From Streptomyces sp. 11x1 (GTDB lineage Bacteria > Actinomycetota > Actinomycetes > Streptomycetales > Streptomycetaceae), in contig NZ_CP122458.1 in NCBI RefSeq assembly GCF_032598905.1, positions 7,589,001 to 7,653,000 of the forward strand: a DNA stretch of 64,000 nt, in the 5' to 3' direction. The position numbers were made by a program, and so were the translations under genes. Numbering within the stretch: the stretch's first letter is position 1; each line of letters begins with the position of its first letter. Shown here in pieces: positions 60,155 through 64,000 of the stretch. The notes beneath the pieces were generated by a model. It saw only the letters and a list, made by a program, of their open reading frames with translations. It was not told the DNA's origin and did no database searches.

Positions 60155-62581
60155 TCACCGGTCGGCCCTGTCTGCGGGTTGGGGAAGGTCGAGGTGTACA
60201 TGCACTCCCCGCAGGGTCGGGTGTGCGTCTCCTGCGGGTCCGAGGGTGATTTCGGCGGGGCCCTCGGCCACGTCGGCCAGGATGCTGCGTACCTGGTGCA
60301 GCCCGTGCCCCCGGTCGGGTCCCTTGGTCGTGCGTCCCTTCCGGAACACCAGGGTGGGGCGGTCCTGGAACTGTCCTACGAGTCCCTCCCCGCTGTCGAG
60401 GACATCGACGACGAGGTCGGGTTCGTCGATCTGGACGATGACCTGTACGGTTCCGCCGCCGGTGGAGGACACGGATTCGGCCGCGTTCTCCAGGATTTCG
60501 TAGAAGACCACTCGCAGGGCGTCCGCAGAGAGGGCGGCGTGCGCGTCGGCAGGGCAGCGGATGTCGACCTCCACCTGCGCGTGGGCCGCGCTCAGTTCGG
60601 CCGCCAGTTCCCTGAGCACCTGGTCCAGCAGTGAGGTTCCGTCAGGCGCGAGCCGGTCTCCGGCCTCCGTCTGGGCGAGCACCCGGCGGGCGGTGGAGAG
60701 CAGTTCGTCGCGGTCCGTGAAGTCCGCTCCGGTCAGGGACTGGTAGGCAGCGAAGTCGGGGGCGAGGCGGTGCCGGTTGATGTGCCAGCCGGTGAGCTGC
60801 GCGAGCAGGGCCGACTGCGCGTCCGCGGGTTCGGCGGCCGTCGCGACGGGAAGGCGCGCGATGGCACGGGTCAGCCGTTCCTCGGCGCGCTGGGCGAGCA
60901 TGCCGAGGACCTTCGCCTGGGGCAGCAGCCGGAGGTCGTCCTCGCCGTCCGGGCGGAGGAATCCGTCGGCGGCCAGTGCGGCCGCTCCGGCGGCCACTGC
61001 GGTTGCGGTGTCCTTCCCAGTGGCCACCATGGCGGCCACCGCTCGAACGTCGTCCATGCGAACGCGGCCGTCGGGTTCCGCGACGTACAGCGCCGCCCAC
61101 AGAGTGGCCAGGGCGGCCTCGTCCTGGCAGCGGCCCGCCAGGTGCTCCTCCATCGCGCGCACCAGGTCGGTGTCGCCCTGCCACGAGGCGAAGCGGCCGC
61201 CCGGGAGCAGGGCGGTCCGGGGCTGGCCGGGCGCGACCCGGTGCAGCATGGTGTGCAGCAGGCCGGTGTCGAAGCCGGTCGCCGACTCCATTTCGTCGAC
61301 GACTACGGCGTCGCCGAGGCCCGCGAGGTCGACAATCCAGCGGAGGCGCTGCCACCGGGTCTCGCCGCTGCCCAGTAGCCGATCGAGATCCTTGGGGCTC
61401 CGGCCGGCGAGGACGGCCAGCGGCCACTGCCTGGCCAGCAGACGGAGCATCGCGATGGGCCGGTGTGCGGTGAGGGGAAGCAGCCGCAGCAGGTCGCGGG
61501 TGGACAGCACGGCGCAGGGTTCTCCGCCGAGGTATCCCGAGGGCTCGAGGCCACGTCCGACCGCGACGCACTGCTGCAGCCCGGCGAGGTCGCTCGGCAG
61601 GCCCGGGCTGTTCGGTGCCGCGACGAACAGGTCGACACGGCCAGTTTCGTGGAAGTGGCGCAGCGGGTCCTCAGCGAAGAGCCCGTCGAAGGAGGTCATG
61701 AATCCGGCGCCGTCCGAGCGGGCGGTGACCGGCGCGAGCTGGTCGCCTGTCCCGAGGAAGCGGCCTAGCGCAGAGGTGAACGCGACCACTGCCTGCCGGG
61801 TGCAGCCCATCTCGGACATCAGGTCGTCGTAAGCGTCCAGCAGCGCTCGGGCAGCTGGGTCGGTGGGCTCCCACCGCTGGTACTCCGCCACCCGCGGGGC
61901 GCTTGGGTCCACCAGGACCTGCCGGACCACCTCGGGGTCGAACGCCGCGCGCCATGGCGGGAGTTGCGGAACCGCCTCCGGCAGCAGCGCACCGGGCGGC
62001 TCCCGTTCCAGTACGGCGCGGGCGACCCTCAGCTGGCCGGCGGTGAGGAGGTCGTTCAAGTAGGCGGTCTGGGCAGGGCTCCGCTCGTCGGCACCGGTGC
62101 TCCCACGCAGTGCGTCGACGGCGGTCGCGATGTCTTGGTCCAGGATCTTCTCGTACTGCGCCAGCCGAGTCGCGACGGGGGCGGTGCGGAGGCGCGCGCG
62201 TTCTCTGAGCTCGTCAATGTCCAGTCCGGGGGGCGGCGCGATGTCCGCGTCCTCGGCCCGCCGCTGCAGTTCACCGACCTTCAACCGCACCGCTTCGTCG
62301 GCCGCCGCGCGGGCGCTGCCGAGTGCCTGCCGGAAGCGGGCGGCGCCGTCGCGGAGCTCACGGCAGTCCGTCAGCATGCCGTTGGCAAGCTCGAACTCGC
62401 CGGCCTCGAGAAGGCAGTGGTACACCTCGGTCGGGGTGGCCGGGCTGTGGTAGGTGTCGAGCAGGGCCATGGCCAACTGCCTGGGGTCGGGATCCGTGTC
62501 CGCCGCGAGTGCGACCAGAACGGCCTGGTGCCGGAATCGGTCGGGCCAGTCGGTGAGCAGGTCACGCAGCGGCATGCTCAT
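60155..62581 (-). CDS. large GHKL-ATPase (HATPase_c) protein
   Basis: The protein has 808 aa from ATG 62581 with AGGAGA upstream. The C-terminal ~130 residues form an HATPase_c domain: N-box FYEILENAAES, G1 VDVLDSGEGL, G2 GPDRGHGLHQVRS. The preceding ~650 residues are helical with no membrane segment, receiver or recognisable H-box, so this is not an ordinary sensor kinase. The middle region (RWIVDLAGLGDAVVVDEMES) has no known motif. It resembles Hsp90/MORC/histidine-kinase-type ATPases attached to a large sensor or effector; role unknown. The stop-to-start gap with the upstream gene is 78 bp. Confidence 0.75.
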   Translation of the reverse strand: MSMPLRDLLTDWPDRFRHQAVLVALAADTDPDPRQLAMALLDTYHSPATPTEVYHCLLEAGEFELANGMLTDCRELRDGAARFRQALGSARAAADEAVRLKVGELQRRAEDADIAPPPGLDIDELRERARLRTAPVATRLAQYEKILDQDIATAVDALRGSTGADERSPAQTAYLNDLLTAGQLRVARAVLEREPPGALLPEAVPQLPPWRAAFDPEVVRQVLVDPSAPRVAEYQRWEPTDPAARALLDAYDDLMSEMGCTRQAVVAFTSALGRFLGTGDQLAPVTARSDGAGFMTSFDGLFAEDPLRHFHETGRVDLFVAAPNSPGLPSDLAGLQQCVAVGRGLEPSGYLGGEPCAVLSTRDLLRLLPLTAHRPIAMLRLLARQWPLAVLAGRSPKDLDRLLGSGETRWQRLRWIVDLAGLGDAVVVDEMESATGFDTGLLHTMLHRVAPGQPRTALLPGGRFASWQGDTDLVRAMEEHLAGRCQDEAALATLWAALYVAEPDGRVRMDDVRAVAAMVATGKDTATAVAAGAAALAADGFLRPDGEDDLRLLPQAKVLGMLAQRAEERLTRAIARLPVATAAEPADAQSALLAQLTGWHINRHRLAPDFAAYQSLTGADFTDRDELLSTARRVLAQTEAGDRLAPDGTSLLDQVLRELAAELSAAHAQVEVDIRCPADAHAALSADALRVVFYEILENAAESVSSTGGGTVQVIVQIDEPDLVVDVLDSGEGLVGQFQDRPTLVFRKGRTTKGPDRGHGLHQVRSILADVAEGPAEITLGPAGDAHPTLRGVHVHLDLPQPADRADR

Positions 62582-62659
62582 GTTGTCTCCTGTGTCGATC
62601 TGCCGCCGCTTCGTGCGACGCGTTCCGCTTGATGACTCCGATGGGCCGGCTCCGCTCTC

Positions 62660-63946
62660 TCATTCGACTCCCGCGGCGCGATTCAGCGGGCGCAGGCGGT
62701 GCAGCAGGGCGAGGGCGGGCTGTGCGTGCAACGGGCCCAGGGCCTCCGCCTCCCGGAACAGCTCGTCCCAGCGCTCGCGGATGAGCCGGGTGACCTCGTG
62801 ATGGTGACCGTCGGTGTCTGCGCTGCTGTCCGGGGTCGTGGCGAGTTCCTCCATGAGCGCGACGACCTCGCGGGCGTTGTCGACGATGCCGCCGGCCCGA
62901 TCCGCGTAGCGCATCAGGTTGTAGTTGGTCCACTGGATCGCGGGGTGGTGGCCATCGGCGACGATCTCGTCGAGGTACAGGAGGATGTCCGGGCCGGGCG
63001 GTAGGGCCGACCCGAGTTCCGCGTACGCGTCGGCGGTGCCCGGGCCTGGGGCTCCGGCAACTGCCTGGATGCGGGTCATCAGCCCGTCCGCGGCGAACAG
63101 CTGATCGTGCAGGTAGTAGCCGCCGCGGAAGGCGAAGGTCTGCCGGGCGGGGCGGAAGTCCTCGACGCGCTGCGCCAGTACGTGCCGGGCCTGGGCGACC
63201 TGCTCGGCGCGCCGGGTGCGTTCGGCTTCCGAGGCCAGCTGTCGCAGCGGCAGTGCCCGTCCGGTGGCCTCGTGGTAGGCGACGGCTCTTTCGCCGAGTT
63301 CGCGCCAGACGGCGGGCAGGGGGACCTCAGTGGCATTCGCCGACAGCTCCGCGTAGACGTCCGCGCCCGCCGGGCCGCCCCACAGCAGGAGTTCGGCGAT
63401 GGCCCCGGCCAGGCCCACGGCCCGCTCCTCGCGCCGAGCGGGGAGGCCGAGCGCCGCGTAGTAGAGCGAATCTCCCGTCGGGCCGTATTCGACCGGCACG
63501 GCGACGGTGCTCAGCTCGGGCGACACCGGGCCCGTGCCCGCCGTCAGCGGCGCGAGCAGGTGGGCTTCCACGAAGGCGTGGCGGCGCCAGGCGTCCTCGA
63601 CCAGCCAGTTCGCCCAGCGCTGCCATTGCGGTTCTTCCTGGGACCGGGAGAGGAGCGTCCTGACGGCCTGTCCGCGCAGTTCGACCCATGACTCCGGGGC
63701 CTGCAGGAGTTCCTCCAGGTCCGCCCAGGCGCGGTCCTCCGCCGCTTGGGCCGGTGCTGTCGGCGCGTCCTCGGCCGGTGCGCCGTACCAGTCGGCAATG
63801 CCGAGTTCATGGGTGTGGCGGGCAGCGAAGTCCGCGCTGAGGATCTGCAGGCCGACGTGTCCGCTGAGCATGTCGGCGTCCGTCCGGTGGGATCGGCGGA
63901 CGAGCGGTGAGCAGCTGCCGACGACGACCGCCCGGTCGCACACCAC
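62660..63946 (-). CDS. unknown protein, 5' end uncertain at window edge
   Basis: The protein has at least 428 aa from GTG 63946, but the frame stays open to base 64000, so the true start may lie outside the window. No signal, membrane or catalytic motif is seen. ALPPGPDILLYLDEIVADGH and IQWTNYNLMRYADRAGGIVD are followed by helical segments. It is directly upstream of the GHKL-ATPase gene on the same strand, so a two-gene operon is likely. Not recognised. Confidence 0.65.
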   Translation of the reverse strand: MVCDRAVVVGSCSPLVRRSHRTDADMLSGHVGLQILSADFAARHTHELGIADWYGAPAEDAPTAPAQAAEDRAWADLEELLQAPESWVELRGQAVRTLLSRSQEEPQWQRWANWLVEDAWRRHAFVEAHLLAPLTAGTGPVSPELSTVAVPVEYGPTGDSLYYAALGLPARREERAVGLAGAIAELLLWGGPAGADVYAELSANATEVPLPAVWRELGERAVAYHEATGRALPLRQLASEAERTRRAEQVAQARHVLAQRVEDFRPARQTFAFRGGYYLHDQLFAADGLMTRIQAVAGAPGPGTADAYAELGSALPPGPDILLYLDEIVADGHHPAIQWTNYNLMRYADRAGGIVDNAREVVALMEELATTPDSSADTDGHHHEVTRLIRERWDELFREAEALGPLHAQPALALLHRLRPLNRAAGVE

Positions 63947-64000
63947 CGACCGTGTAGTCGCCCTGCCGTGGCGCAGTGTCCTTGTGCGGCGGACGGCGGC

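Noticed and set aside
59727..60503. Two overlapping plus-strand frames (starting 59727 and 59737)
   Set aside because: Both lack a clear ribosome site, run antisense into the GHKL-ATPase gene and have shadow-like Pro/Arg composition, although HPEQFIQFPVPGFRGRSFCT looks somewhat protein-like.
1..64000. tRNA, rRNA, CRISPR array, transposase or integrase genes
   Set aside because: I looked for T-loop-like motifs, regular spacer arrays and DDE or tyrosine-recombinase motifs and found none I could support.

Overview
The window looks like chromosome (or a large chromosomal island) of Streptomyces or a close relative. The evidence is very high GC, GTG/TTG starts with strong Shine-Dalgarno sites, many overlapping start/stop codons, a WhiB-like regulator, DUF317, DUF2637 and DUF4913 family proteins, and a rare in-frame TTA leucine codon. 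I see no rRNA, tRNA, CRISPR array or complete insertion sequence.

Region A (1-7.1 kb) is a regulator/enzyme patchwork. It holds three XRE-type helix-turn-helix regulators, two of them paralogues with an N-terminal CxxC pair and TPR-like C-termini. Each of these two is translationally coupled to an enzyme (an APH-fold phosphotransferase or a HAD phosphatase). Next to them are a DUF218 protein and a D-amino-acid-oxidase-type flavoprotein. Region B (7.4-16.8 kb) is a plus-strand run: a small membrane protein, an unknown protein, an APC permease, a glutamine-synthetase-like ligase, a double LuxR-type HTH protein, two APH-fold kinases, an unannotated 40-codon ORF and a fused ABC exporter. It looks like a small specialised-metabolite or peptide locus of unknown product.

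Region C (16.9-25.9 kb) is the most striking part. An HTH regulator with a perfect 17-bp palindrome at its start lies upstream of a three-gene pPIWI-RE island: a restriction-endonuclease-fold protein, a DinG/XPD-type Fe-S helicase and a prokaryotic PIWI protein of the RE class. The island begins at a near-exact match to the PafBC/RecA-independent DNA-damage promoter, placed so that the mRNA should be leaderless. The PIWI gene carries a TTA codon, suggesting bldA-dependent translation. Region D (25.9-30.9 kb) holds a PPOX-fold protein and an ImmA/IrrE-like metallopeptidase - MAB_1171c-type membrane protein - amidohydrolase - XRE regulator module.

Region E (31.3-59.2 kb) is a mobile or mobilisable element. 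It has replication-type genes (HTH replication protein, DnaC-like loader), a WhiB-like protein, a DUF2637 protein whose 3' half carries about 24 copies of CGGTCA/TGACCG, a candidate oriT with two perfect inverted repeats, MobC and an HUH relaxase. These are followed on the minus strand by a long run of accessory genes: a STAND-like HTH/TPR NTPase, zinc-finger, DUF317, RelE-like, DUF4913 and DnaB-N-only proteins and a VirD4/TraG-type coupling protein. Several genes here are broken: a cytosine methyltransferase with three frame changes, a winged-helix regulator with one, and relaxase-like remnants that have lost catalytic histidines. No integrase or TraB/FtsK-type translocase is inside the window, so the element is either larger than the window or mobilised in trans.

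Region F (60.1-64 kb) holds a large GHKL-ATPase protein and an upstream partner that runs to the window edge.
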